From Demequina aurantiaca (GTDB taxonomy: Bacteria > Actinomycetota > Actinomycetes > Actinomycetales > Demequinaceae): 64,000 nucleotides of DNA. Below the pieces are notes generated by a model. That model was not told the origin of the DNA. It saw nothing but the letters and a program-made list of their open reading frames with translations, and ran no database searches. Below are positions 52,121 to 60,928 of the stretch, in pieces (within the stretch, counting starts at the first letter, position 1; every line of letters begins with the position of its first letter). A program made the position numbers and the translations under genes. Location of the stretch: positions 1,118,380 to 1,182,379 of the forward strand of contig NZ_BBRF01000001.1 of the NCBI RefSeq assembly GCF_000975135.1, in the 5' to 3' direction.

Positions 52121-53986
52121 ATGTGTGGAATCGTCGGATATGTGGGTTCAGGGGCGGCCGATACTCGTCCCCAGCAGGTCGTCATGGGCGGCCTCGCGCG
52201 GCTTGAGTACCGCGGGTATGACTCCGCGGGTCTCGCGGTAGTCACCGACGACCGTGACCGCGTCGCAATGGCCAAGAAGGCCGGCAAGCTCAAGAACCTC
52301 GAGGCGTTGCTCGCGACCAACCCGCTGCCCACGGGCACCGCCGCCATTGGCCACACGCGCTGGGCGACACACGGGGCACCAACTGACGCGAACGCCCACC
52401 CGCACCTGGCAGCCGGCGGACGAGTCGCCATCATTCACAACGGCATCATCGAGAACTTCTCCGCGCTTCGCAAGGAGCTCGCCGGCGAGGGCGTCGACTT
52501 CCTGTCGGACACCGACACGGAAGTAGCAGGCCACCTGTTGGCGCGCGAGATTGAGCGCGGACTCTCCTTGCCCGACGCCATGCGTTCCGTCGCGCAGCAA
52601 CTCGAGGGTGCGTTCACGCTGCTCGCGGTCGACGCACTCGAGCCCACCACGGTGGTGGGAGCCCGCCGCAACTCCCCACTCGTCGTCGGAATCGGCGAGG
52701 GCGAGAACTTCCTGGGCTCCGACGTGGTGGCCTTCATCGAGCACACCCGGACGGCGCTCGAACTCGGTCAAGACGAGGTGGTCGTCATCACGCCCGATGC
52801 CGTGGTGGTCACCGGCGCCGACGGCAACGTCGTGGAGCGCGAGCCGTACCACGTGGACTGGGACGCCGAGGCTGCCGAGAAGGGCGGCTTCGCGACGTTC
52901 ATGGACAAGGAGATCCACGACCAGCCCCAGGCCGTCGCGGACACCCTGCGCGGGCGCGTCGACGACCACGGGCGACTCAAGCTCGACGGTGGCATCATCG
53001 CCGAGTCGGTACTGAACTCCGTGGACAAGATCGTGATCATCGCGTGTGGCACCGCCTCATATGCGGGCCTCGTCGCACGCTACGCGATCGAGCACTGGTG
53101 TCGCATCCCGGTCGAGGTCGAACTCGCGCACGAGTTCCGCTACCGCGACCCGGTGGTGAACGTCAAGACTCTCGTCGTGGCCATCTCGCAGTCGGGCGAG
53201 ACCATGGACACCATCATGGCGGTGCGCCACGCTCAACAGCAGGGCGCCAACGTGATCGCGATCGTCAACACCCAGGGCTCCACCATTGCCCGCGAGGCCG
53301 ATGCGGTGCTCTATACCCGTGCGGGACCAGAGATTGCGGTGGCCTCCACCAAGGCGTTCCTGGCGCAGATCACGGCGTCATTCCTATTGGGCATCTACCT
53401 GTCGGAATTGCGCGGCAATAAGTTTCCCGACGAGATCGCGACCCTGCTCGCGCAGCTCGACGAGACCCCCGCGAAGATCCAGCGGGTGCTGGACACCTCC
53501 GGGCCGATCCGCGAACTGGGAGCCGCGCTCGCGGACGAGCGCACCGTGCTGTTCCTGGGACGCCACGTGGGCTTCCCCGTCGCTCTCGAGGGGGCGCTCA
53601 AGCTCAAGGAACTGGCCTACATTCACGCCGAGGGCTTCGCCGCCGGTGAGCTCAAGCACGGCCCCATCGCACTGGTCGAGGAGGGGCAGCCCATCTTCAT
53701 CGTGCTGCCGAGTCCCCGCGGCCGCGAGTCGTTGCACGCCAAGGTGGTCTCCAACGTGCAGGAGGTCCGCGCCCGCGGCGCCCGCACGTTCGTGATCGCG
53801 GAGGAGGGGGACACGGACGCGGCCAATTACGCCGAGCAGGTCTTTTACGTACCCGCCTCACCCGTGCTGATGTCCCCGTTGCTGAGCGTCATTCCGCTGC
53901 AGCTGTTCGCACTTGAACTTGCGACCGCCAAGGGACTCGACGTGGACCAGCCGCGCAACCTCGCCAAGTCGGTCACGGTCGAGTAG
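52121..53986 (+). CDS. glmS: Glutamine-fructose-6-phosphate aminotransferase (isomerizing)
   Basis: 621 residues from ATG 52121, chosen so that the nucleophile Cys is residue 2 (MCGIVGYVG). The glutaminase domain includes GHTRWATHGAP and HNGIIENF; two SIS domains follow with ACGTASYAGLVARY, ISQSGETMDT and the C-terminal DQPRNLAKSVTVE. It makes glucosamine-6-P, feeding GlmM. TAGACT (52108-52113) lies 7 nt before the ATG, so it may be leaderless. An in-frame ATG 6 bp earlier is excluded because it would bury the Cys. Confidence 0.96.
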   Translation: MCGIVGYVGSGAADTRPQQVVMGGLARLEYRGYDSAGLAVVTDDRDRVAMAKKAGKLKNLEALLATNPLPTGTAAIGHTRWATHGAPTDANAHPHLAAGGRVAIIHNGIIENFSALRKELAGEGVDFLSDTDTEVAGHLLAREIERGLSLPDAMRSVAQQLEGAFTLLAVDALEPTTVVGARRNSPLVVGIGEGENFLGSDVVAFIEHTRTALELGQDEVVVITPDAVVVTGADGNVVEREPYHVDWDAEAAEKGGFATFMDKEIHDQPQAVADTLRGRVDDHGRLKLDGGIIAESVLNSVDKIVIIACGTASYAGLVARYAIEHWCRIPVEVELAHEFRYRDPVVNVKTLVVAISQSGETMDTIMAVRHAQQQGANVIAIVNTQGSTIAREADAVLYTRAGPEIAVASTKAFLAQITASFLLGIYLSELRGNKFPDEIATLLAQLDETPAKIQRVLDTSGPIRELGAALADERTVLFLGRHVGFPVALEGALKLKELAYIHAEGFAAGELKHGPIALVEEGQPIFIVLPSPRGRESLHAKVVSNVQEVRARGARTFVIAEEGDTDAANYAEQVFYVPASPVLMSPLLSVIPLQLFALELATAKGLDVDQPRNLAKSVTVE

Positions 53987-53992
53987 CCAGCA

Positions 53993-54352
53993 GTGGCCAT
54001 CGTGGGGCTGGGAATCGACGTCGTCGCCATCGAGCGGTTCGAGGCGGCGCTTGAGCGATCCCCGGGGTTCCTTGAACGCGTCTTCACGCCCGCCGAACGC
54101 GAGTTGGGAACCCACTCGCTTGCCGCACGTTGGGCCGCGAAGGAGGCCCTCGCAAAGGCGCTTGGAGCCCCCGGAGGCCTGAGTTGGCAGGACGCCGAGG
54201 TGGTGCGCGAGGATTCGGGGCGCCCGCGCCTGGCCATCAAGGGTTCAGTCGCGGCGCGTGCCGGGGAGCTCGGCATCACGTCGTTCCACCTATCACTGTC
54301 GCACGATGCCGGCATCGCATCGGCCGTCGTCATTGGGGAGGCCTTGTCATGA
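53993..54352 (+). CDS. acpS: Holo-[acyl-carrier-protein] synthase
   Basis: 119 residues from GTG 53993, 6 bp after glmS. The Mg-binding Asp is in [14 protein letters not shown] and the catalytic Glu in [15 protein letters not shown]. It transfers the 4'-phosphopantetheine arm from CoA to apo-ACP; pantothenate kinase at 51040 starts the supply of that CoA. It overlaps alr by 4 bp (ATGA). Confidence 0.95.
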   Translation: MAIVGLGIDVVAIERFEAALERSPGFLERVFTPAERELGTHSLAARWAAKEALAKALGAPGGLSWQDAEVVREDSGRPRLAIKGSVAARAGELGITSFHLSLSHDAGIASAVVIGEALS

Positions 54353-55458
54353 GCATGCTGAAGGTCTCCGTCGACTACGACGCGATTGCGGGCAATGTCG
54401 CGACATTGAGGGCGCTCGCGCCCACCGCGAAGCTCATGGCCGTCGTCAAGGCCGACGCCTACGGCCACGGGTTGTTGCCGTCAGCGCGGGCCGCCCGTCG
54501 CGGCGGCGCCGAATTCTTGGGTGTCGCGCAGCCGTCCGAGGCCATCGCCCTGCGTGACGGCGGTGACGAGGGCCGCGTCCTCACCTGGCTCTACGGGCCG
54601 GAGGTGCACGCCGCAGACCTCCTGAGCCGCGACATCGATGTGTCCGCCGGGTCCCTTGAGGTGCTGAGCGCGATAGTCAAGGCCGCGCGTGCGGGCCACG
54701 GCACAGCAACGGTTCACCTCTGCGTCGACACCGGCCTGGGGCGCGAGGGCGTACCTATGGCGAACCTCGACGCGCTCCTGACCGCAGCATCGGCCGCACA
54801 GGATGAGGGCCTGATCAAGGTCGTCGGAATGTGGTCGCACCTCGCGTGGGCGGACCAGCCCGGGCATCCCACGGTCGACGCGCAGGCGGAGAACTTCCAC
54901 ACTGCGCTGGCGACGGCCGAGGCCCGGGGGCTCGACATCGAGCTCGCTCACTTGGGCAACTCCGCGTGCACGCTTACTCGGCCCGACCTGCACTTCGACA
55001 TGGTGCGTCCGGGGATCGCCATCTATGGTTTGCCGCCCGTCGAGGACCCCGAAGGCGACAACTTTGGGCTCACCGCGGCTATGTCGGTATCCAGCACCCT
55101 CGCACTCGTCAAGGAGCTGCCGGGCGGTCACGGTGTCAGTTACGGTCACGAGTACGTCACCCCCCAGCGCACGCACGTGGGCCTGGTGAGTGCCGGCTAT
55201 GCCGATGGAGTTTTTCGTGCCGCGGGCGGGGTAGCCGAGGTCTCCGTACGCGGGGTGCGATACCCGATCGCGGGGCGCGTGTGCATGGACCAGTTTGTGC
55301 TCGACCTGGGCCCGGAGACGGAAGCCGATGCTGGGGATATCGTCACACTGATAGGACCCGGCGGGCCGACGGCGCGTGATTGGGCAACAGCCATTGGCAC
55401 CATTGATTACGAGATTGTGTGCCGCTTTGGCGGGTTGCGGCCCAAGACCGCGGAGTGA
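54349..55458 (+). CDS. alr: Alanine racemase
   Basis: 369 residues from ATG 54349; ATG 54355 is also possible. The PLP Lys is in [18 protein letters not shown]; the catalytic Tyr of the C-terminal barrel is in [31 protein letters not shown] is the third signature. It supplies D-alanine for peptidoglycan. It overlaps acpS and comes 5 bp before tsaE, the usual alr-tsaE-tsaB-rimI order. Confidence 0.96.
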   Translation: MSMLKVSVDYDAIAGNVATLRALAPTAKLMAVVKADAYGHGLLPSARAARRGGAEFLGVAQPSEAIALRDGGDEGRVLTWLYGPEVHAADLLSRDIDVSAGSLEVLSAIVKAARAGHGTATVHLCVDTGLGREGVPMANLDALLTAASAAQDEGLIKVVGMWSHLAWADQPGHPTVDAQAENFHTALATAEARGLDIELAHLGNSACTLTRPDLHFDMVRPGIAIYGLPPVEDPEGDNFGLTAAMSVSSTLALVKELPGGHGVSYGHEYVTPQRTHVGLVSAGYADGVFRAAGGVAEVSVRGVRYPIAGRVCMDQFVLDLGPETEADAGDIVTLIGPGGPTARDWATAIGTIDYEIVCRFGGLRPKTAE

Positions 55459-55463
55459 ACGAA

Positions 55464-56006
55464 ATGACTGACGTGAGTGGCTCCACCGAACTGCACCTCG
55501 ACGCCGACAGTGCGGAGCAGATGCGCGCTATCGCGACCGATGTGATCGCACCGCACCTGCGTGCGGGAGACCTGCTGATTCTGTCCGGCGACCTGGGCGC
55601 GGGCAAGACCACGTTCACGCAGGGGTTGGGTGACGCTCTCGGCGTGCGTGGCCCCATCGCGAGCCCAACCTTCATCATCGCCAGGACCCATCCCAGCGAG
55701 GTGGGAGGACCCGCGCTGATTCACGTGGACGCGTACCGGCTCACGTCGCTCGCGGAATTGGATGATTTGGACCTCGACACCACCCTGGACGACAGCGTCA
55801 CGGTGGTCGAATGGGGGGAGGGCAAGGCCGAGGCGCTCGCGGCGGACCGGCTGCACGTGCGCATCGCCCGCGAGCGAGGTGGCGAGTTGGACATGACGAA
55901 CCCCGAAGGTGGGCGCCGGGAGGTGACGATTGTCGCGCACGGCCAGCGGTGGGCGGGAATCGACTTCACTGTGGGTGCATCTGATCCCAGCGGCGACCTA
56001 GGCTAG
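55464..56006 (+). CDS. tsaE: tRNA t6A biosynthesis ATPase TsaE
   Basis: 180 residues from ATG 55464. Walker A SGDLGAGKTTFTQGLGDALG, switch region SPTFIIARTHP, and the Asp/Tyr pair LIHVDAYRLTS, then VVEWGEGKAEAL. TsaE hydrolyses ATP to reset the TsaB-TsaD complex that makes N6-threonylcarbamoyladenosine at A37. The C-terminal 35 residues exceed the E. coli length, as in many actinobacteria. Confidence 0.95.
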   Translation: MTDVSGSTELHLDADSAEQMRAIATDVIAPHLRAGDLLILSGDLGAGKTTFTQGLGDALGVRGPIASPTFIIARTHPSEVGGPALIHVDAYRLTSLAELDDLDLDTTLDDSVTVVEWGEGKAEALAADRLHVRIARERGGELDMTNPEGGRREVTIVAHGQRWAGIDFTVGASDPSGDLG

Positions 56007-56010
56007 TGCC

Positions 56011-56631
56011 GTGATACTCGCAATCGACACCTCGTCCGCCATCTCCGTCGCCGTGGTCGACGGTGAACAGGCCGTCGCCTCGCGCACCGAATTTTCGCCT
56101 CGCGGGCACGCCGAGTTGTTGTCCGGCATGGTCGAGGCCGCGCTCTCCGAGGCAGGCGTTGCCGGGACGGACATCGACTCGATCGTGGTCGGCACCGGCC
56201 CCGCCCCGTTCACCGGCCTGCGCGTTGGGCTGGTGACCGCCCGCACGCTCGGCATGGTGTGGGGCATCCCCGTGCGCGGAGTGTGCTCACTCGACGCGGT
56301 CGGAGCCCAGGCAGCCGATGTCGGTCGCCGCCAGGTCACTGTGGTCGCCGATGCCCGCCGCAGGGAAGTGTATTGGGCCACGTATACCGACGGAGTCGCG
56401 GATGGTGCGCCGCAGGTGAGCGCGCCGATCGACGTGGAGCCGCGGGGTGACGTGGTGGGCCGCGGGGCATTGCTGTATCCAGACGTCTTCCCCCACGCGA
56501 CAGCGGCGGATCCCGATCCGGCCTGGCTTGCGCGAGTAGCCGCGCGCAGGCTTGAGGCAGGAGAAACCGAGTTTCCCACTGAGCCCATGTATATGCGCCG
56601 CCCCGACGTGCATGGAGTGCCGGGCGCGTGA
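56011..56631 (+). CDS. tsaB: tRNA t6A biosynthesis protein TsaB
   Basis: 206 residues. ASKHA-fold start LAIDTSSAISVAVVDGEQ and the stretch IDSIVVGTGPAPFTGLRVGLVTARTLGMVWGIP are typical. TsaB is the non-catalytic partner of TsaD. GTG 56011 lies 6 nt after TAGGCT in the tail of tsaE, so an internal leaderless transcript is possible. It overlaps rimI by 4 bp (GTGA). Confidence 0.95.
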   Translation: MILAIDTSSAISVAVVDGEQAVASRTEFSPRGHAELLSGMVEAALSEAGVAGTDIDSIVVGTGPAPFTGLRVGLVTARTLGMVWGIPVRGVCSLDAVGAQAADVGRRQVTVVADARRREVYWATYTDGVADGAPQVSAPIDVEPRGDVVGRGALLYPDVFPHATAADPDPAWLARVAARRLEAGETEFPTEPMYMRRPDVHGVPGA

Positions 56632-57125
56632 GTGACGAGGGCCGATCAGAGGCCGCTCCCGAGCATCGGCGATGCTTGCGTGACATGAGCGAGAGTCAGC
56701 TCGCCTGGATGGCCGAGCGCGAGAGTGAGATCTTTGGCGCCGCGGCATGGTCGCTCAAGCTGATCCAGGAGGACTATCGCTACGGCGGCAAGCGCTATCG
56801 CGTCGTCGAGGTAGACGGCGAGCCGGTCGCGTACGCGGTGTATGGGTACGACGGAGATGCCTTTCACCTCATGAACATCGCGGTCGATCCCGACGCGCGC
56901 GGAGCCCGCCACGGGAAGGTTCTGATGGAGGACTTCCTCACTGAGGCGCGTGCCGAGCGGGCACGGGAGGTGTGGCTTGAGGTGGCGGTGACGAATACGT
57001 CGGCGCTCGCCCTGTACCGCTCATACGGATTTGAGGACGTGCGGGTGCGACCCCGGTACTACCAGCCGGAAGATGTGGATGCGATCGTGATGCGTGCCGT
57101 CGTGCCGCCGGCGCACGCTGGTTAG
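56628..57125 (+). CDS. rimI: Ribosomal-protein-alanine N-acetyltransferase RimI (GNAT)
   Basis: 165 residues. The acetyl-CoA site is MNIAVDPDARGARHGKVLMEDFL, where the usual R/Q-x-x-G-x-G/A is present as R-G-A-R-H-G; the catalytic region LEVAVTNTSALALYRSYGFEDVRVRPRYY is conserved. It acetylates the N-terminus of S18 and other proteins. The N-terminal 20 residues vary, so the true start may be the ATG at 56685 (MSESQLAWMAER). In related genomes tsaD follows directly, but not here. Confidence 0.92.
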   Translation: MSDEGRSEAAPEHRRCLRDMSESQLAWMAERESEIFGAAAWSLKLIQEDYRYGGKRYRVVEVDGEPVAYAVYGYDGDAFHLMNIAVDPDARGARHGKVLMEDFLTEARAERAREVWLEVAVTNTSALALYRSYGFEDVRVRPRYYQPEDVDAIVMRAVVPPAHAG

Positions 57126-57162
57126 CGAACTACCGCCCACCACCCCACCGCCCGCCCCCGAT

Positions 57163-57398
57163 ATTGGTCCGATTTGGCACGCTTTCGGCCGCCTCTGCGC
57201 CCTGTTGGTCCGATTTGGTTCATGCACCTGCCGCAGATGTTTGTGCTGCTCCTGCAGAGGATTAGTGGTGGACGCCGCCGCGCAGTCGCGTGATGGAGGC
57301 GGGCGGACACCATAACGGCCTTGAGTTCCTAGGGGCACTGGGCCTAAAAGGACCAATAGGGTGCGACAAGGCGCTGAGGCGTGCGAAATCGGACCAAT
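57163..57398. repeat. Nested inverted-repeat element between rimI and the nitroreductase gene
   Basis: Outer arms ATTGGTCCGATT (57163-57174) and AATCGGACCAAT (57387-57398) are perfect complements. Inside them CACGC/GCGTG (57178-57182, 57379-57383), CCTC/GAGG (57192-57195, 57376-57379), GCGCC/GGCGC (57197-57201, 57370-57374) and TTGGTCC/GGACCAA (57205-57211, 57350-57356) continue the pairing in order. The arms are about 50 bp each around a central 138 bp without a credible gene. This fills the 324-bp gap between converging genes. Confidence 0.6.
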
Positions 57399-57449
57399 AG
57401 GAGGTGGGGAGCAATAGGCGTTGATGGGTGGAGGCGGGGGCGGCCAGGG

Positions 57450-58091
57450 TTAGAGTGAGGCCACTCCTACGTCGTTCGAGACGCGACCCTTGCGAGGGCC
57501 CGCGCCGTGCTCGCTGTCCGACGGATATCCCACCCCGAGCAGCGCGATGGATCCCCAACTCGTGTCGGAGAAGAGCGCGTTGTCCAGCCCTTCCTTGTCG
57601 AAGCCGCCGTACGGGCGAACCGCGAGGCCGGCCGCGCGCAGTCCCACGATCAGATAGCCCGCCTGCAGCCAGGAGCCGGTGGTCGCCATGGTGGTGCGGC
57701 GTTCGGGGGCCGCCTCGAGCCGCTCGGCGCTTCCCTCCGACCCGGGCGACGTGACTGAGAAGTGGTCGTGGAACCGGTCGTCGCGGGCGACCACCAGCAA
57801 CACCGGGGCATTGGACAGCTTGGCGCGGTTGCCCTCGAGGGCGTTGTCGATCACCGCGCTGCGAGCGGCCTCCGAGCGGGCAATGGCCACGCGCATCGGA
57901 GTGGTGTTGTTTGCGGTGGGGCCCCACTTGATCAGGTCAAACACGTTGCGAATGACACTGTCCGGTACGTCTCCCTCGGCAAATTCAGTGTTCGAGCGCG
58001 CTTCCAGGAACAGGCGACGCTGCGTGGCGTCGTCGATTGCCAGGCCATCGATCGGAGGGGCAAAGTCGTGGGCGTGCTCGGAATTGGTCAT
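57450..58091 (-). CDS. Nitroreductase family protein (malonic semialdehyde reductase RutE-like)
   Basis: 213 residues. FMN-binding features: [29 protein letters not shown], and [21 protein letters not shown] near the C-terminus, ending with LLGVGYPSD. The closest recognisable subgroup is RutE/HadB, whose members reduce malonic semialdehyde or nitro compounds with NAD(P)H. No other pyrimidine-degradation genes are nearby, so the substrate is open. It is on the minus strand inside the tsa gene block and is divergent from tsaD. Confidence 0.88.
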   Translation of the reverse strand: MTNSEHAHDFAPPIDGLAIDDATQRRLFLEARSNTEFAEGDVPDSVIRNVFDLIKWGPTANNTTPMRVAIARSEAARSAVIDNALEGNRAKLSNAPVLLVVARDDRFHDHFSVTSPGSEGSAERLEAAPERRTTMATTGSWLQAGYLIVGLRAAGLAVRPYGGFDKEGLDNALFSDTSWGSIALLGVGYPSDSEHGAGPRKGRVSNDVGVASL

Positions 58092-58144
58092 ATCCCGTAG
58101 ACACTAGTTCGTGCTCATCTATTCCCGCGCATAGGCTTATCCTC

Positions 58145-59185
58145 GTGGACCCACTCGTACTTGGAATTGAGAGCACCTGCGACGAGACCGGCGTCGCGCT
58201 CGTGCGCGGAACCGAGCTGCTCGCGGACGTCGTCGCGTCGTCAATGGACGAGCACGCGCGCTTTGGCGGGATCGTCCCCGAGGTCGCGTCGCGCGCCCAC
58301 CTCGAGGCCATGATCCCCACCATCGAGGAGGCGCTGAGTCGTGCCGGGCACTCGCTGGCCGACGTCGACGCGGTGGCCGTCGCATCGGGCCCTGGGCTGG
58401 TCGGGTCGCTCACGGTGGGAGTTTCCGCAGCCAAGGCGCTCGCGCTGGGACTGGGAAAGCCGCTGTACGGCGTCAACCACGTCATCGGGCACGTGGCAGT
58501 CGACGAACTGGTGCACGGCGAATTTCCCGAGCGCATCATGGCCCTGGTCGTCTCGGGCGGGCACACGTCACTGTTGCTCGTGAACGATATTGCCACGGAC
58601 ATCACCGAACTCGGTCACACGCTCGACGATGCCGCCGGCGAGGCCTTCGACAAGGTGGGCCGACTGCTCGGGCTGCCCTATCCGGGTGGCCCGCACGTCG
58701 ACCGCCTCGCACGCGAGGGCAACCCGTCCGCGATCCCGTTCCCGCGCGCACTGACCAAACCCAAGGACCAGGCCAAGCACGCGTATGACTTCTCCTTCTC
58801 GGGCCTCAAGACCGCGGTCGCGCGCTGGGTCGAGGCCTGTGAGGCGGACGGCAGGGAAGTGCCGACGGCCGATGTTGCGGCGAGCTTTGCCGCCGCTGTT
58901 GCCGATGTTCTGGTCGCCAAGACGATCCAGGCCTGCCAGGAACACGGGGTGACGACCCTGGTCATCGGCGGTGGCTTCAGTGCGAATAGCCAGCTTCGTG
59001 ACATGGCGACGGCGAGGTGCGCCGAGGCCGGAATCGAGGTGCGCATCCCGCCCATTCGTTTCTGCACGGACAATGGCGCGATGATCGCGGCGCTCGGCAG
59101 TGCCGTCGCCAGGCGCGGCCTGACGCCGAGTGAGCTGAGCATCGGCGTTGACTCGTCTATGCCTCTCACTACAGTGTTGGTGTGA
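58145..59185 (+). CDS. tsaD: tRNA N6-adenosine threonylcarbamoyltransferase TsaD
   Basis: 346 residues from GTG 58145; the frame opens at 58037 but that part is not conserved. [17 protein letters not shown], the metal-binding [14 protein letters not shown] (His-x3-His) and [11 protein letters not shown] are the family signatures; [15 protein letters not shown] follows. It transfers the threonylcarbamoyl group to A37 with TsaB/E. TAGGCT (58132-58137) lies 7 nt before the GTG, so it is probably leaderless and independently transcribed. Confidence 0.96.
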   Translation: MDPLVLGIESTCDETGVALVRGTELLADVVASSMDEHARFGGIVPEVASRAHLEAMIPTIEEALSRAGHSLADVDAVAVASGPGLVGSLTVGVSAAKALALGLGKPLYGVNHVIGHVAVDELVHGEFPERIMALVVSGGHTSLLLVNDIATDITELGHTLDDAAGEAFDKVGRLLGLPYPGGPHVDRLAREGNPSAIPFPRALTKPKDQAKHAYDFSFSGLKTAVARWVEACEADGREVPTADVAASFAAAVADVLVAKTIQACQEHGVTTLVIGGGFSANSQLRDMATARCAEAGIEVRIPPIRFCTDNGAMIAALGSAVARRGLTPSELSIGVDSSMPLTTVLV

Positions 59186-59232
59186 CGGCCTCGCCGGCGT
59201 GAGTCCGGTGGCTAACCGAGTGGAGTGAGTTG

Positions 59233-60912
59233 ATGGCGCGTTCCTGGGGTATGCCCGCGACAGTCGCGATTGTTGCCATCGCGGCGATCGGCGCGGGAGT
59301 CTGGGCCACCTCCGCCATCTCTAGCCGGCAGGGTGCACCAGCTTCGCCGTCGCCGTCAGTTTCGAGCACGCGCGCTCCGTCGGCTACGCCCTCCGCCACG
59401 CCATCGGCCACCACGTCCCCATCGCCGTCATCCACGCCAAACGACTCCTTGGCATGGGGGCCGACGCAGGCCGACTGGGATTCCGCGCTCGCGACGGCTC
59501 AGGACTTATCCGTTGAACGCGCAGCAGGTCAGGTGATCGTTGGGTCGTATGGGGGGACGTCCCCCACGGAGCTCAAAGCGATGATCGAGAAATATGGCCT
59601 GGGCGGTGTCATGCTGCAGGGCGACGCAACATCGTCGACAAAGGTCACTCAGGCGCTGACCGCCGCTGCTGCGGAGGCTGGCGGCGAGCGCGACTGGCCG
59701 GTGATGATCGCCGTTGACCAGGAGGGCGGCGTTGTCGCTCGTCTGCGAGGAATGATGCCCGATCTGCCTGGCTTCATGGCCGCTGGCGCCGCGACGGACA
59801 AGGACTACGTGCGCGAGGTCTACGCGAACCAGGGCGCCCGCACCTTGGGGCTGGGTTTCAACACCAACTTCGCGCCCGATGCGGACGTCACCGCGGGCCT
59901 GAGCGACCCAGTGATCCGCACCCGTTCGCCCGGCTCGGATCCGCTCAATGTCGCGGCCACAGCGAACGCGGCGCTCAAGGGATACACGGACGCCGGACTC
60001 ATCACCACCGTCAAGCACTTTCCGGGTCATGGAGCGGTCGAGACCGACTCTCACGAGGGGCTCCCGACGCAAAGCGCGACGGTAGCGGAGCTCGAGGCGC
60101 GGGACTTGGTGCCGTTCGCCAGCGCGGTCGATGCGGGGGCGCCCGCCATCATGGTGGCCCACATTGCGCTCGCAGAGTGGGGAGGCGACGCGGCCTCCCT
60201 GTCGCCGGACGCCTACGCGTACCTGCGGGAGGGGCTGGGTTTCACTGGTGTGGCGATGACAGATGCGCTCAACATGGGTGCGATTGTTGACCACCACGAG
60301 CCGGGTGAGGCGACCGTCTTGGCGCTCAAGGCGGGCGCGGACATTGCGCTCATGCCTGCGGACACCGCGAAGGCCATGGCTGCGGTGGCGGCCGCGGTGA
60401 AGTCCGGTGACCTACCTCGCGAGCGGCTGGACGAGGCGGCTGCGAGATCTATCCTGCTGATGCGGTGGCAGGCCGGCCTCGAGCCCAAGCCGGTGCCGGC
60501 CGACTCGGACGGCTTTGCACAAGAGTTTGCCGCGAAGTCCGCGACGGTGGTCACGCCCACGTGTGGCGAGCGACTGGTGTCCGACACGGTGACCATTGCC
60601 GGCGGGTGGGACCAGGCGCGGGCCAGCCTCGCGGCGGCGCTCGAGGAACGCGGCGTCACCATCGGGACTGCGGACCATCCCGGAACTCGGGTGCGACTCG
60701 CGGTCAACTCCAGTGAGGACGTCAAGGGAGACGTCGTCGTGGCGATCTCGGGCCCCTGGATCCTCGACAAGTCCGAGGCCACCAGCTATATCGCGACGTA
60801 CGGTGGCTCCGACGACGTGATGGAGGGACTAGCGGACATCCTCATGGGTGACGTGAAGTCTGAATCTGCATGGCCGGTGCCGCTCAAGAACATGCCGTAC
60901 GAGCCCTGCTGA
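59233..60912 (+). CDS. Secreted or membrane-anchored beta-N-acetylhexosaminidase, GH3 (NagZ-like)
   Basis: 559 residues from ATG 59233. An N-terminal hydrophobic helix (about 8-26) acts as signal or anchor and is followed by a Ser/Thr/Pro/Ala-rich linker to about residue 72. The GH3 barrel (about 80-400) has AVDQEGGVVARL, VKHFPGHGAVETDSHEGLPT with the Asp-His catalytic dyad of NagZ-type enzymes, and GVAMTDALNMGAI with the nucleophile Asp. A C-terminal domain (about 420-559) has no recognised motif. It likely removes GlcNAc from muropeptides or other glycans outside the cell. The exact substrate is inferred. Confidence 0.87.
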   Translation: MARSWGMPATVAIVAIAAIGAGVWATSAISSRQGAPASPSPSVSSTRAPSATPSATPSATTSPSPSSTPNDSLAWGPTQADWDSALATAQDLSVERAAGQVIVGSYGGTSPTELKAMIEKYGLGGVMLQGDATSSTKVTQALTAAAAEAGGERDWPVMIAVDQEGGVVARLRGMMPDLPGFMAAGAATDKDYVREVYANQGARTLGLGFNTNFAPDADVTAGLSDPVIRTRSPGSDPLNVAATANAALKGYTDAGLITTVKHFPGHGAVETDSHEGLPTQSATVAELEARDLVPFASAVDAGAPAIMVAHIALAEWGGDAASLSPDAYAYLREGLGFTGVAMTDALNMGAIVDHHEPGEATVLALKAGADIALMPADTAKAMAAVAAAVKSGDLPRERLDEAAARSILLMRWQAGLEPKPVPADSDGFAQEFAAKSATVVTPTCGERLVSDTVTIAGGWDQARASLAAALEERGVTIGTADHPGTRVRLAVNSSEDVKGDVVVAISGPWILDKSEATSYIATYGGSDDVMEGLADILMGDVKSESAWPVPLKNMPYEPC

Positions 60913-60928
60913 CGCCGCCCTTGCTGAA

